Shown piece by piece: positions 1-7,997 of a stretch of DNA of 37,039 nucleotides (its first letter is position 1; each line of letters begins with the position of its first letter). The notes under the pieces are model-generated. The model was not told the DNA's origin. It made no database searches and saw only the letters and a list, made by a program, of their open reading frames with translations. The stretch spans positions 1-37,039 of the forward strand of contig JACPNH010000026.1 in NCBI GenBank assembly GCA_016185565.1, read 5' to 3'. The position numbers were made by a program, and so were the translations under genes. The stretch comes from Candidatus Woesearchaeota archaeon. Its GTDB lineage: Archaea; Nanobdellota; Nanobdellia; SCGC-AAA011-G17; JAGVZF01.

Positions 1-3000
1 ACTTTGGATGATAACTATAAAATTACTCTGCTAAGAACAGACACAAAAAGCCAAATAATTGTAACAGTACTACCAGGAGAAGAAAGAACATTCTCTGTTT
101 CAAGATTTACTGTGCATATTCCGATTGAAAAAAGATTTTTCAAATTAACACCAGAACAAATAGAGAAAGAAATACAGGCAACAAATAACGCGATAAAAAC
201 CCTTGACAATGTTATTGATAAAACTTCAAAGCTCTGGAATGTTTACACCGGCTATTGCCTTACTTACGCTTCTTACCTGTATGTTAAAAACTTCTTTACA
301 GATAAAACCACAGTAAAAGCCAGAAAGGAGGTAATTGACAAATGGAAATCATACTGCGTAGACCTAGTGAAAGAATACGAGAAAACTTATGAAACAGCAA
401 AAACAAACAGTTACAGTTCTACCCAAGACTGCTTAAATGAAAATGCAAAATCCATAGAAGAAGAAGTAAACTACGCAAAAGAAATAATAGAAAATGTAGA
501 ATCCGATCCTACATTTAAAGACAAACCATATCTAAGGGAAGCAGAAGTAAAAAGAAGAATAGCTGATAATGCAATTAATAAAAATAAAGATCCTGGTCTA
601 ATTAAAAAATATGTGGACGACTTCCTAACCACAGAAAAAAACGCTAACCAACAAGGCAGAATAAACTTTGATGTAGATCAGATTAAAAACTACTTATACG
701 ACAAAGAGGGAAAGCGCATTGAAAATGTTAATTTTGAAGAACTCTTCAAAAAATATCCAGAATTGCAAAGCTACAAAGAAGAAATAAACATATTAAAAGA
801 TTCAAACACAAAGGGTTTTGAAAAAGAACAAGCAATAAACAATATTTTAGAAAAAGAAAGACTAGCCAGAAGCTATGAATACAATAAAGAATTCATTAAT
901 TCAGAAGCCGGATACAGTAAATATAATGTAAATGATGCCGTAACAACTTTCTTCAATAAACTTAAACAACCTGCTACAACACAAAAAGATGAGGGCCAAG
1001 AACAAATTATTTTTGATAATATAGCCCCTGATAAAAACGGAAACGCTGTTTATTTCAGAGATAGCAACCCAAATAGACCTGAAGAGATATTTAAGGATAA
1101 AGGGCTTACTCAAAAATCAATATATGCTGAAATCAATAAAAAAGACCAAAATCAATTGTATTATTTGAAAGGTCCTCAGGAAGTTAGAGTCACTGACATA
1201 AAGACTCAAGAGCCATTTACTCCAAAAATAAGCATAAGCGACGAGTCAGGAACCAAAGGCAGGATAAAGGCAGTTTCTATAGACTCGCTACATTACATAG
1301 AGGTAACAAAACGCGGTATATCTGGAGAAATAATCAAAGTTGCCGTGTTTAAAAGCAGAAATGAAAACGAGCTAGGCACTGGCTATAGAATTATTGATGA
1401 ATTTGACTTAAATGATTGCAATAAGAAGATAGAAGAAAACCCTATTAAAAGCGCATTGGGCAATGCAAAAGTTAATCCTTGTGAAATAATCAAAGATGCC
1501 GAGAGTGAAAACAACAGAAGATTAAGTCTTGGTGGGGTCAATGAACGAACCCTGCATATTAATGGAAAGCCATATGCACTAGAGAAATTCAAACTAGAGG
1601 CCAGCACATTAGAATGTGCTGATATAAACAGCATTAATGAATGCAGGATTTTATTTGGTGCTTGCGACCCTGTAATGTGCCCACCATCAAGATTTGATTT
1701 CGATGGCAGATGGAAAAATATAGACAATGTAATCCAGAGCGGAATTTCTGGAAGCATAGTTCTGGGGTTACATAACTACGATCCACCTTACGAACCATTG
1801 CCTGTTTGTGTAACAGGAATAAGAGCCGGCTTAAAGAACATACAAAGCATATTTGTTGGTTATAATGAATGCCTTCAGAGGAAAAAACTCAGAGGAGAAG
1901 CTATAGGCGGTTGTAGCTACATCAGAAGTCTTGGCTGGTGCCAAGTTGTATGGGGCGAGGCAACCTCAATCCTTGGCACTATAGGGACTGAAAGAATAGT
2001 CCAATTAGGTGCAAAGGCAATAGGTCAAGGAGGAAATGAGTATGTACAAAATTTCCATGAAAATTTCAAAAGAAGTAACGAATTTTTAAGCTTCTTTACA
2101 AGTCAGTATGGACAAAATGTGTTTGCAGCATACAGAGGCAAAGGCACTAAAGAAATAGGTTCTGAGTTCTGCGAAGCTGCAATATTTGGAAGACTGCCGG
2201 GTCAAGGAAGTATCATAGACCAACTAAGCAAACCAAGCGTTCCAGCACAGTTCTTTGCAGTATTTGACGAAAGTCCGCATGTAGACGTAGATGGTGAGCA
2301 ATTAAGCAATTATAGAATTTTATATCATGTTTATGCTGGCGAAGACCATGACATAAGATACATAATAAGTTTAAAACGCTCTGATACAGGCAAGGAAAAA
2401 CAAGTTACTTACTCTACATACCTACAAAAAGGCAGAACAGATCAAAACACTGTTAATGTAATCGAAGACTCTACCTATGACCAAATTTGTGTAAGAATAG
2501 ATGGATCTGCTCCAAAATGCGGATTCGGGAAAGTAGGCACAGAATTTGCAATTAGTTATGCGCAAGAAAAATTGCTTGAAAAAGAATATGCTAAAAATGC
2601 AAACAACGAACGTGAATGCATATCAGACAGCACAATGATTGTTACTAATCCAGACATCGTAACCACGCCATTAAGCTTGATTGCCAGCGGGGTTAAAGAA
2701 ACTGGAGCCAGAAGGACTTGTAGCCAAGAAAATCCCGGAAAGGGCACCATATCCGAAAATAAATGGGTACAAAGAGGAAGTTGTGGAAAAGACGCTCAAG
2801 GCCGCGATCTTGGCAAGTGCTGGCTTGATACAGAATCCTTAAACTTCCAAGATGAAAAAAACAAACAAAAGATAAAAGAGCTAGAAGAACTCAATCAAAG
2901 ATTAGAAGAACTCAGAGATAATAAAGAAATTAAAGAATCTTTGCAAAATCTTGAAATAAAGAAATTAACATTAGATTCAAATTTAAAGGCTTTATTTTCA

Positions 3001-4449
3001 AAGATAAATGCTTTATTAAGCAACACTGTACAAATTAAGAATGCCTTGAATACTATCGAGCAACAATATTTAGATTTAGCTAATGAGTATCTAGAATTAA
3101 ATAAGCAAACAATAGACCCCATATTTGATGGAAATATTTATTTCAAAGTAGCAGAGCTCTACCAAACTCTAGAAAGTATCAAGTTAAAGATAGAAAACCT
3201 AGAAAAAATTGCACAAACTATAGAAAAAGCAAAAACACTGGAAAAAGGTATAAAAGAATGCCCTAGATCAGGAGACTCATACGAATGTGGTTCAATGGCT
3301 GATGGAGAAACAGCCATTCTTCCTGGCACTCCAATAAGCATAAAGGTAAATCTAAGATCAGAGCAAATAGGCACTGTCCAAAAAGTAGAACTCGAAGTTT
3401 ATACCACAGAGAATAATAAGAAAAAGCAAGTAGATTGTGATTTTTGGAATCTATTTAATAAAAACATAATTTTTGATAGGGCAGATGATATTACGACTAG
3501 AAAAAATTGTGGTGAATTAATATCAATAAGATACCAAGGCTCTGATGAAAAATTCACTTCTGTATATTTTACTGCAACATTGCTTAAAAAAGGATTAGAA
3601 ATATCTAAAATAGAAATACCGCCAGAAGAAAAAATACTAACCACCAAAGACATAGAAAAAGCAAAAGTAACTCTTGAAAGATTGAAAGGATTTACAGGAG
3701 TTAATATAGAATACATAAAAAAAGCTGTAAAAACCTATAATGTAGACCCTAGTTGGATAGTAGCAATAATCACAGTTGAATCTGGAGGTAATGAAAAGGC
3801 CGTCTCCTTATGTGGAGCTGCTGGTCTTGGCCAATTAGTAGTTCCAACCGCAAAAGATGAGCTTGGACTTTATGTTCCTGATTATAAGATGATGAGTACT
3901 GCGAGTTACACAAACAGCAGGGGAGAAAAAGTCAGTTGTACAGTTACTTTTAAAAATAATGATCCTGCAATACCAGAACATTGTTACAGCGAAGACCAGG
4001 ATGAATGTGATTACCAAAACGACCAAAGATTTTTGCCAGAATTCGCCCTACCAGCTATAGCTAAATACCTATCTCTACTTAGGGGCGATGACCCCAACAA
4101 AAATTATGATATTTATACCAAAGGCAATTTAGATTATATATTTGCTGCTTACAACGGTGGATTCTGTAATAGCAAGAATAATTACGGTGCATTGTGCGAT
4201 AGCGATAATTGCCCAGGACTAAAATCTTTCCAATGTGAAAAGGATGCATATTATATTAACACCAAAGGCCAAACTAAGAACTATGTTGCATATGTTAATG
4301 CGTATATAAATCATTACAAAAATAGCCAAGAATTTATAGACCTATTTAAAGACGAGTTGTTAGCATCTACACAAGAAACAGTTCCTGAAGATACCCAACT
4401 AGCTGTTTTACTGCCACCAGAAGTCTCAATAGAAGAAGATGTCGCATAA
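1..4449 (+). CDS. Very large protein with C-terminal lytic transglycosylase (SLT) domain, 5'-partial
   Basis: The frame is open from the window edge, so the true start probably lies upstream; a TTG at 4 is the first in-window start and gives 1481 residues (numbering from there). Residues about 1240-1400 form an SLT-type lysozyme-like domain: the segment VESGG carries the expected catalytic Glu (E1259), followed by GAAGLGQL and later AAYNGG (1381-1386), the usual order of SLT motifs. This family cleaves glycan strands between MurNAc and GlcNAc. The rest is not recognised: a charged, probably helical N-terminal half, a Cys-rich middle (about 540-670) and a predicted coiled coil around 950-1090. 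No clear membrane segment is visible, so any signal peptide must lie upstream. It overlaps the next gene by 11 bp, implying co-translation. The domain call is good; the target is unknown, since archaea lack murein. Confidence 0.8.
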   Translation, partial: TLDDNYKITLLRTDTKSQIIVTVLPGEERTFSVSRFTVHIPIEKRFFKLTPEQIEKEIQATNNAIKTLDNVIDKTSKLWNVYTGYCLTYASYLYVKNFFTDKTTVKARKEVIDKWKSYCVDLVKEYEKTYETAKTNSYSSTQDCLNENAKSIEEEVNYAKEIIENVESDPTFKDKPYLREAEVKRRIADNAINKNKDPGLIKKYVDDFLTTEKNANQQGRINFDVDQIKNYLYDKEGKRIENVNFEELFKKYPELQSYKEEINILKDSNTKGFEKEQAINNILEKERLARSYEYNKEFINSEAGYSKYNVNDAVTTFFNKLKQPATTQKDEGQEQIIFDNIAPDKNGNAVYFRDSNPNRPEEIFKDKGLTQKSIYAEINKKDQNQLYYLKGPQEVRVTDIKTQEPFTPKISISDESGTKGRIKAVSIDSLHYIEVTKRGISGEIIKVAVFKSRNENELGTGYRIIDEFDLNDCNKKIEENPIKSALGNAKVNPCEIIKDAESENNRRLSLGGVNERTLHINGKPYALEKFKLEASTLECADINSINECRILFGACDPVMCPPSRFDFDGRWKNIDNVIQSGISGSIVLGLHNYDPPYEPLPVCVTGIRAGLKNIQSIFVGYNECLQRKKLRGEAIGGCSYIRSLGWCQVVWGEATSILGTIGTERIVQLGAKAIGQGGNEYVQNFHENFKRSNEFLSFFTSQYGQNVFAAYRGKGTKEIGSEFCEAAIFGRLPGQGSIIDQLSKPSVPAQFFAVFDESPHVDVDGEQLSNYRILYHVYAGEDHDIRYIISLKRSDTGKEKQVTYSTYLQKGRTDQNTVNVIEDSTYDQICVRIDGSAPKCGFGKVGTEFAISYAQEKLLEKEYAKNANNERECISDSTMIVTNPDIVTTPLSLIASGVKETGARRTCSQENPGKGTISENKWVQRGSCGKDAQGRDLGKCWLDTESLNFQDEKNKQKIKELEELNQRLEELRDNKEIKESLQNLEIKKLTLDSNLKALFSKINALLSNTVQIKNALNTIEQQYLDLANEYLELNKQTIDPIFDGNIYFKVAELYQTLESIKLKIENLEKIAQTIEKAKTLEKGIKECPRSGDSYECGSMADGETAILPGTPISIKVNLRSEQIGTVQKVELEVYTTENNKKKQVDCDFWNLFNKNIIFDRADDITTRKNCGELISIRYQGSDEKFTSVYFTATLLKKGLEISKIEIPPEEKILTTKDIEKAKVTLERLKGFTGVNIEYIKKAVKTYNVDPSWIVAIITVESGGNEKAVSLCGAAGLGQLVVPTAKDELGLYVPDYKMMSTASYTNSRGEKVSCTVTFKNNDPAIPEHCYSEDQDECDYQNDQRFLPEFALPAIAKYLSLLRGDDPNKNYDIYTKGNLDYIFAAYNGGFCNSKNNYGALCDSDNCPGLKSFQCEKDAYYINTKGQTKNYVAYVNAYINHYKNSQEFIDLFKDELLASTQETVPEDTQLAVLLPPEVSIEEDVA

Positions 4450-5113
4450 ACTAGCGTATACAATAACACCAATAGTATTTGTATTAATTTTACTACTTCC
4501 CTCTATAAAACCCCAAGAGCAACAAATTAATTTTGTACTTGATGAAGCTAATATAATAACAAATGACGAAGAGCTTAATATTTTAATAACAGACCTTAAT
4601 TCTTACAAAAACTCCAATGCACAGATAATAATTTTTACCTCTACTGACGAAGAAAAAATAAAAGCCAGATTGGAGCAAGGTTTTTATTTATATAATCTAG
4701 AAAAGATAAACGGAAATCTACAAAGCAACCTAAACATACTAATTGTATTTAATCCATCCTGGACCAGGCCAGCAATAATATATGCTAGCTCAAATTGTGG
4801 TCTTGATATAAATAGAATAAAACTAGCTCTTGATGAACAATCCATATTTTATGGCCAAGAAGAAAAACAAGTACCTTTTCTTGAGTATTTCTACAATCAA
4901 GACTATGACGCCGGCTTTAAAGGCATGGTGCAGTTTTTAGTAGATGAGATAAAACTTAAAATTGATGAGCAAACTTGCATTATCCCACAATCATTTAATC
5001 AAGAAATAAAGCCAGAATTATTTCCTGATATAGAACCTATTGAAATACTTAAAACCGATTTACAAAGGATAAACACTTATCAAGCATATTATGAATTATC
5101 AAGCATATTATGA
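4439..5113 (+). pseudogene. TPM-domain protein, 5' half of a TPM-SLT gene split by a frameshift
   Basis: Residues 5-25 are a hydrophobic signal/anchor segment. Residues about 30-180 match the TPM (Psb32/YgcG-like) fold: FVLDEANIIT opens the domain, followed by the alternating strands and helices typical of the family, which is usually exported and membrane-associated. The frame runs into a 19-bp tandem duplication (copies at 5078-5096 and 5097-5115) and ends a few codons later with a short nonsense tail. Removing one copy joins this frame exactly to the next ORF, giving one 412-residue TPM-SLT protein. It starts within the end of the upstream SLT gene (11-bp overlap), so the two belong to one operon. 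As it stands, a truncated TPM protein could still be made. Confidence 0.75.
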
Positions 5114-5115
5114 AG
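5078..5115 (+). repeat. 19-bp perfect tandem duplication (two copies) that breaks the TPM-SLT frame
   Basis: Copies at 5078-5096 and 5097-5115 start with tatcaagcatattatgaa and differ only in the last base (t versus g). Since 19 is not a multiple of 3, the second copy shifts the frame. Deleting one copy reads ...NTYQAYYEEAHSK... without a break. Candidate origins are slipped-strand phase variation, a recent mutation or an assembly error. Confidence 0.9.
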
Positions 5116-5696
5116 AAGCCCACAGTAAATATCCAGAAGTCACAATAAACTTGATTAAAGCTACTACGATGAAGGAATCTGCAGGCATTAGAACTAGAAT
5201 AAGCCAGGATGGTGCTCGCGGTTTATTGCAATTAATGCCTTGTACTGCAAAAGAACTAAACAGCAGAAAAGACAACTTATTTGTTTTGCAAAGAGTAAAA
5301 TGTTTGCAATGCAGAGATGGGACTACTAACTGCAATCCATGTGAAAGATACGGCAATTGTGTAAAGGCCGGCCCTGGAGCCGGATATGATCACAGTTTAG
5401 ATGCCAGAACAAATATACTTGCTGGCACTAAATACTTAAAACAAAAACTAAATGATTGTTCTGCACTGCCAAATTATGTAAAAGGACAAGAAATAACTGA
5501 TGAAGAAATAATAAAATGCGCACTCGCTTCCTATAACGCAGGACATGGAAAGGTCATAAAGGCTGCAGTCAGTGCAGATAGCACCTCATTTGCTGATTAC
5601 AAAATTAAATTTAAGCCTACTGTAAGCAAAGAAGTAGTTCCTTATGTCACTATAGTTCTTGGTTATTATAAATGGCTTGAAGAAAATAATGTATAA
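5091..5696 (+). CDS. Lytic transglycosylase (SLT) domain, 3' half of the split TPM-SLT gene
   Basis: This is a compact SLT/goose-lysozyme-like domain of 201 residues. E29 in MKESAG is the expected catalytic Glu, followed by GARGLLQLMP (41-50) and ASYNAGHGKV (146-155), all canonical. Between them lies a Cys-rich insertion (CLQC 71-74, CNPC 81-84, C90) that may bind metal or form disulfides. The ATG at 5091 lies inside the first copy of a 19-bp tandem repeat and in a different frame from the upstream TPM ORF. Without one repeat copy the two would be one protein with an export signal. As an independent ORF it has no signal peptide, so it would stay in the cytoplasm unless the frame is restored. 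Confidence 0.8.
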   Translation: MNYQAYYEEAHSKYPEVTINLIKATTMKESAGIRTRISQDGARGLLQLMPCTAKELNSRKDNLFVLQRVKCLQCRDGTTNCNPCERYGNCVKAGPGAGYDHSLDARTNILAGTKYLKQKLNDCSALPNYVKGQEITDEEIIKCALASYNAGHGKVIKAAVSADSTSFADYKIKFKPTVSKEVVPYVTIVLGYYKWLEENNV

Positions 5697-5708
5697 AAAC
5701 AAAAATTA

Positions 5709-5718
5709 CTTAAACATA
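5709..5718 (+). promoter_or_regulatory. Probable TATA box of tRNA-Leu
   Basis: An AT-rich TATA-like element (cttaaacata) lies 21-30 bp upstream of the tRNA 5' end, the normal archaeal spacing. Confidence 0.4.
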
Positions 5719-5738
5719 TTCTAAAGTTTTCATAGCAT

Positions 5739-5822
5739 GCGGAGGTAGCGAAGTGGACAAACGCGGCAGCCTCAAGAGCTGTTCCCTTAGTGGGTTCACA
5801 GGTTCGAATCCTGTCCTCCGCA
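5739..5822 (+). tRNA. tRNA-Leu (anticodon CAA)
   Basis: The 84-nt cloverleaf has acceptor strand gcggagg (5739-5745) pairing with cctccgc (5815-5821) and discriminator A at 5822. The anticodon stem gcagc/gctgt encloses the loop ctcaaga, giving anticodon CAA, which reads UUG. A long variable arm (cccttagtggg) is the class II hallmark of Leu/Ser tRNAs, and the T arm acagg/cctgt has the loop ttcgaat. There is no intron and no encoded CCA. Its 3' end appears to be partly duplicated near 6790, after the fic gene. Confidence 0.95.
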
Positions 5823-5831
5823 CTTTCTTTA

Positions 5832-5882
5832 TACCATTACATAATTATCAAAAACACAAAATTTAAATACTTTGTAATGGTA
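5832..5882 (+). promoter_or_regulatory. fic promoter: TATA box flanked by a 10-bp perfect inverted repeat
   Basis: The TATA box atttaaatac (5861-5870) is 21-30 bp before the fic ATG, so the mRNA is probably leaderless. The arms taccattaca (5832-5841) and tgtaatggta (5873-5882) are exact reverse complements flanking the TATA box. This arrangement would suit a dimeric repressor blocking TBP/TFB access. The operator role is inferred. Confidence 0.5.
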
Positions 5883-5890
5883 ATAGTTTT

Positions 5891-6754
5891 ATGAGAATAA
5901 TAAAGAAAAAGAAGGGAAAAAATACCTATTTCTATTTACAACACTCTATCAGAAAAGGTAATAAAGTTATAACAAGAGAGAAATATCTTGGAACGACTAT
6001 TCCTAAAGATTTAGAAATTATCAAGAAAGAGCTAGAAAAAGAATATAAAAAAGATTTGTATAAAAAACTGGAAAAAATAAGGGAAAACTTCCAAGAAGAA
6101 TGGAAGAAATATCCTAAAACTGTTCAAGAAAAAGAGAAAGAAGAGATTGCAATTGCATTTATATATAATACTAATGCAATAGAGGGTTCTACTATAACTT
6201 TAGAAGAAACAAGAGATATTACGAAAGAAGGTATAGCTCCTAACAAACCTTTAAGGGATATAAAGGAAACTGAAAATCATTATAAAATTTTCTTAAATAT
6301 GTTAAATGAAAAAGAAGTGATATCCAACAGCTTATTATTAAAATGGCACATGGAAATTTTCGGAAGTACAAAGAGTGATATAGCTGGAAAATATAGAGAC
6401 TATTCAGTTAGAGTAGGAAATTATAGGGCTCCAGATTGGCAAGATGTAGAAAAATTGATGAACCAATTTGTTAAATTTCTGAAAGAGTCTAAAATAAACT
6501 CTGTAGAGCTAGCTGCTAGGGCTCATTACAAATTCGAAAGGATTCATCCTTTTGGAGATGGTAATGGAAGGATAGGTAGGCTAATAATAAATCATATTCT
6601 ATGGTGGAATGGTTGTCCTATGATTATTATAGAATACCAAAGGAGAATATCATATTACAAAGCTTTAAACAAAGATGAAGAAGGTTTTGTCAAGTATTTC
6701 TTAAGAAGATATTTAGCAATTCATAAGAGAAGGATTAATTCTAGAATAAATTAA
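5891..6754 (+). CDS. Fic family protein (probable AMP-transferase with N-terminal inhibitory motif)
   Basis: The 287-residue protein has the full Fic motif HPFGDGNGRIGR (219-230), with catalytic His219 and the anion-binding loop. An upstream TNAIEG (94-99) fits the inhibitory-helix pattern [ST]xxxE[GN] of class II Fic proteins, in which the Glu blocks the ATP gamma-phosphate site. The N-terminal ~60 residues are Lys-rich and unassigned. Fic enzymes usually move AMP from ATP to a hydroxyl side chain of a target protein; the target here is unknown. The gene sits alone between tRNA-Leu and a partial copy of the tRNA 3' end, next to a VapBC-like pair, suggesting a small accessory insertion. No separate antitoxin gene is seen, which fits self-inhibition. 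Confidence 0.92.
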   Translation: MRIIKKKKGKNTYFYLQHSIRKGNKVITREKYLGTTIPKDLEIIKKELEKEYKKDLYKKLEKIRENFQEEWKKYPKTVQEKEKEEIAIAFIYNTNAIEGSTITLEETRDITKEGIAPNKPLRDIKETENHYKIFLNMLNEKEVISNSLLLKWHMEIFGSTKSDIAGKYRDYSVRVGNYRAPDWQDVEKLMNQFVKFLKESKINSVELAARAHYKFERIHPFGDGNGRIGRLIINHILWWNGCPMIIIEYQRRISYYKALNKDEEGFVKYFLRRYLAIHKRRINSRIN

Positions 6755-6763
6755 GAAAGACCA

Positions 6764-6800
6764 GGTAATTTTCGAACCTGTATATGCATGTCCTCCGCAT
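6764..6800 (+). repeat. Partial duplication of the tRNA-Leu 3' end (possible att site)
   Basis: The 10 bases gtcctccgca at 6790-6799 are identical to the tRNA 3' end at 5813-5822. Just upstream, aggtaattttcgaacctg resembles the tRNA T arm with a small insertion. With the tRNA copy this brackets 977 bp containing only fic, as expected when an element integrates at a tRNA 3' end and leaves a partial copy. The match is short, part of it is also an inverted match to the acceptor 5' strand, and no integrase is present. Confidence 0.4.
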
Positions 6801-6829
6801 AAGTATTCTAAAAATATCTACAGATAGAA

Positions 6830-6865
6830 ATATTTATATAGTACCTTATGTTAATATGTACATAT
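6830..6865 (+). promoter_or_regulatory. vapBC promoter with palindromic site
   Basis: The TATA box atatttatatag (6830-6841) lies about 23 bp before the ATG at 6864, implying a leaderless or near-leaderless mRNA. A perfect 12-bp palindrome atatgtacatat (6854-6865) covers the expected transcription start and first base pair of the gene. It is a natural place for the antitoxin to repress its own operon. The function is inferred. Confidence 0.45.
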
Positions 6866-7115
6866 GTCACTAAGACTGGAATTAAACGATACGGAAAAAA
6901 AATTTAGAGAGGCTGCAATGAAAAAGTACGGATATTCAAAAGGAGCCTTAAAGAAAGCGAGTATAGAAGCCTTAAATAGATGGGCCAATGAACAAAAAGA
7001 GATTCCGGTATCCGACAATCCTTTTGGTTTAATAGAAGGCATTTTAAAAGACTACAAAGGGAAAAAAAATTCTGTAGAGTGGCAACATTCAGCAAAAAAA
7101 TTATGGGTGAGATAG
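6864..7115 (+). CDS. VapB-like antitoxin
   Basis: This 83-residue, charged protein lies directly before a PIN-domain toxin; its stop codon touches the toxin start. The N-terminal part (1-45, RLELNDTEKKFREAAMKKYG...) is predicted helical and resembles small archaeal antitoxins of VapBC pairs. The C-terminal tail (about 60-83, with EWQHSAKKLW) resembles the toxin-binding tails of such antitoxins. I infer that it neutralises the toxin and binds the promoter palindrome at 6854-6865. The assignment rests mostly on position and tail; the DNA-binding fold is not certain. Confidence 0.7.
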   Translation: MSLRLELNDTEKKFREAAMKKYGYSKGALKKASIEALNRWANEQKEIPVSDNPFGLIEGILKDYKGKKNSVEWQHSAKKLWVR

Positions 7116-7508
7116 TTGTTCATTGATACAAATATCTTCTTAGAGATCTTTCTTAAAGATAAAAATTATGTAAAATGCGAGGAATTTATACGAAGATTAA
7201 CAAACAAAAAAATTTCTTTCTACACTTCAGATTTTATAATTTTTTCTTGTTTATTGATTATTAAAAATAAATTAAAGTCCACCACACATATGAAAGGTTT
7301 TCTTATTTTTATTAATAGTATAAAAATTGAAATAATAAGACCGAGTCTAAAAGAAATGTACGGAGCCATAGAGTTTATGAAAAAATATAGATTAGATTTT
7401 GACGATGCCCTTATTATTAGTTGTATGGTGGAAAATAATATAAAATCCATAATATCTTATGATAAACATTTTATCAAAGTAAAAGAAATTGATGTTGTTG
7501 AGCCATAA
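7116..7508 (+). CDS. VapC-like PIN-domain toxin
   Basis: The 130-residue protein begins with a TTG that abuts the antitoxin stop (tag at 7113-7115). The PIN fold shows FIDTNIF (Asp4), LDFDDALI (Asp94, Asp96, Asp97) and SYDKHF (Asp116), the usual metal-binding acids of this Mg-dependent RNase family. The Glu normally found near residues 42-46, after the second strand, is not visible; the segment reads SDFIIFSCLL. Activity may therefore be reduced or use a different acid. VapC toxins usually cut tRNA or rRNA. It converges on rpl37e, with 38 bp between the stops. Confidence 0.8.
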   Translation: MFIDTNIFLEIFLKDKNYVKCEEFIRRLTNKKISFYTSDFIIFSCLLIIKNKLKSTTHMKGFLIFINSIKIEIIRPSLKEMYGAIEFMKKYRLDFDDALIISCMVENNIKSIISYDKHFIKVKEIDVVEP

Positions 7509-7546
7509 TGTTGAATCCTTACCTTCATACTTTAATATAACACAAT

Positions 7547-7717
7547 TTATTTATTCGGTTTCATCCAGCTGTAATGCCTTAATCTGCTGGAAGCACCAAA
7601 ACCGCAACTGCTGCATACCTTTTGCTTCATATGATAACTTCTATTCCCACATCTTCTGCACCTTATATGATTGCTGCCTTTATTATGCTTGCCTCTAGAA
7701 GCAGTACCCTTGGTCAT
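7547..7717 (-). CDS. rpl37e: 50S ribosomal protein L37e
   Basis: The 56-residue basic protein has a zinc ribbon with CRRC (20-23) and CSSC (35-38), and the sequence [17 protein letters not shown] followed by CGNRSYH is characteristic of archaeal L37e. The ATG at 7717 is one base after the lsm stop codon (7719), so the two genes form a tight operon; lsm-rpl37e is a known archaeal pair. It is too short for many ORF callers, and the plus-strand ORF over it (7489-7698) is a shadow. It is a component of the large ribosomal subunit and probably binds rRNA through the zinc ribbon. Confidence 0.95.
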   Translation of the reverse strand: MTKGTASRGKHNKGSNHIRCRRCGNRSYHMKQKVCSSCGFGASSRLRHYSWMKPNK

Positions 7718-7718
7718 T

Positions 7719-7943
7719 TTATTCTAAGCTTATTAAAACTATTGTGTCTCCTCTTATGAAAACACTACCTACTTTTCTTTTTATCTCGCCATTAATACGT
7801 TCTTCAGCATCATCCACAACACAATTAATATGAATATCAAATGCCCTTAACTTGCCAACATATTGTTTTCCGTTCTTTAATTCTATAATGACCCTTTTAT
7901 TTCTTGCCTCATTTAAGGCGTCTAACGGCCTTGACGCTTCCAT
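7719..7943 (-). CDS. lsm: Sm-like (LSm) RNA-binding protein
   Basis: The 74-residue protein matches archaeal Sm1-type proteins. The Sm1 motif covers about residues 16-50 ([15 protein letters not shown], then [12 protein letters not shown]) and the Sm2 motif is [10 protein letters not shown] near the C-terminus. These proteins form rings, usually heptamers, that bind U-rich RNA. The ATG at 7943 is preceded by a gggggtt ribosome-binding stretch. It is the first gene of an operon with rpl37e, and its length is normal for the family. Confidence 0.95.
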   Translation of the reverse strand: MEASRPLDALNEARNKRVIIELKNGKQYVGKLRAFDIHINCVVDDAEERINGEIKRKVGSVFIRGDTIVLISLE

Positions 7944-7988
7944 TCTTTTAACCCCCTACAAAAGGAATGCTAAAGGCTTAATTATTAC

Positions 7989-7997
7989 ATTTATAAG
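7989..7997 (-). promoter_or_regulatory. TATA box of the lsm-rpl37e operon
   Basis: On the minus strand cttataaat lies about 46-54 bp upstream of the lsm ATG. That leaves a short 5' leader containing the G-rich ribosome-binding site. Confidence 0.5.

Noticed and set aside
7489-7698. 69-residue plus-strand ORF
   Set aside because: It is antisense to the rpl37e gene (7547-7717, minus), whose zinc ribbon and conserved sequence are unmistakable. The plus-strand translation is a Cys-rich shadow with no ribosome-binding site.
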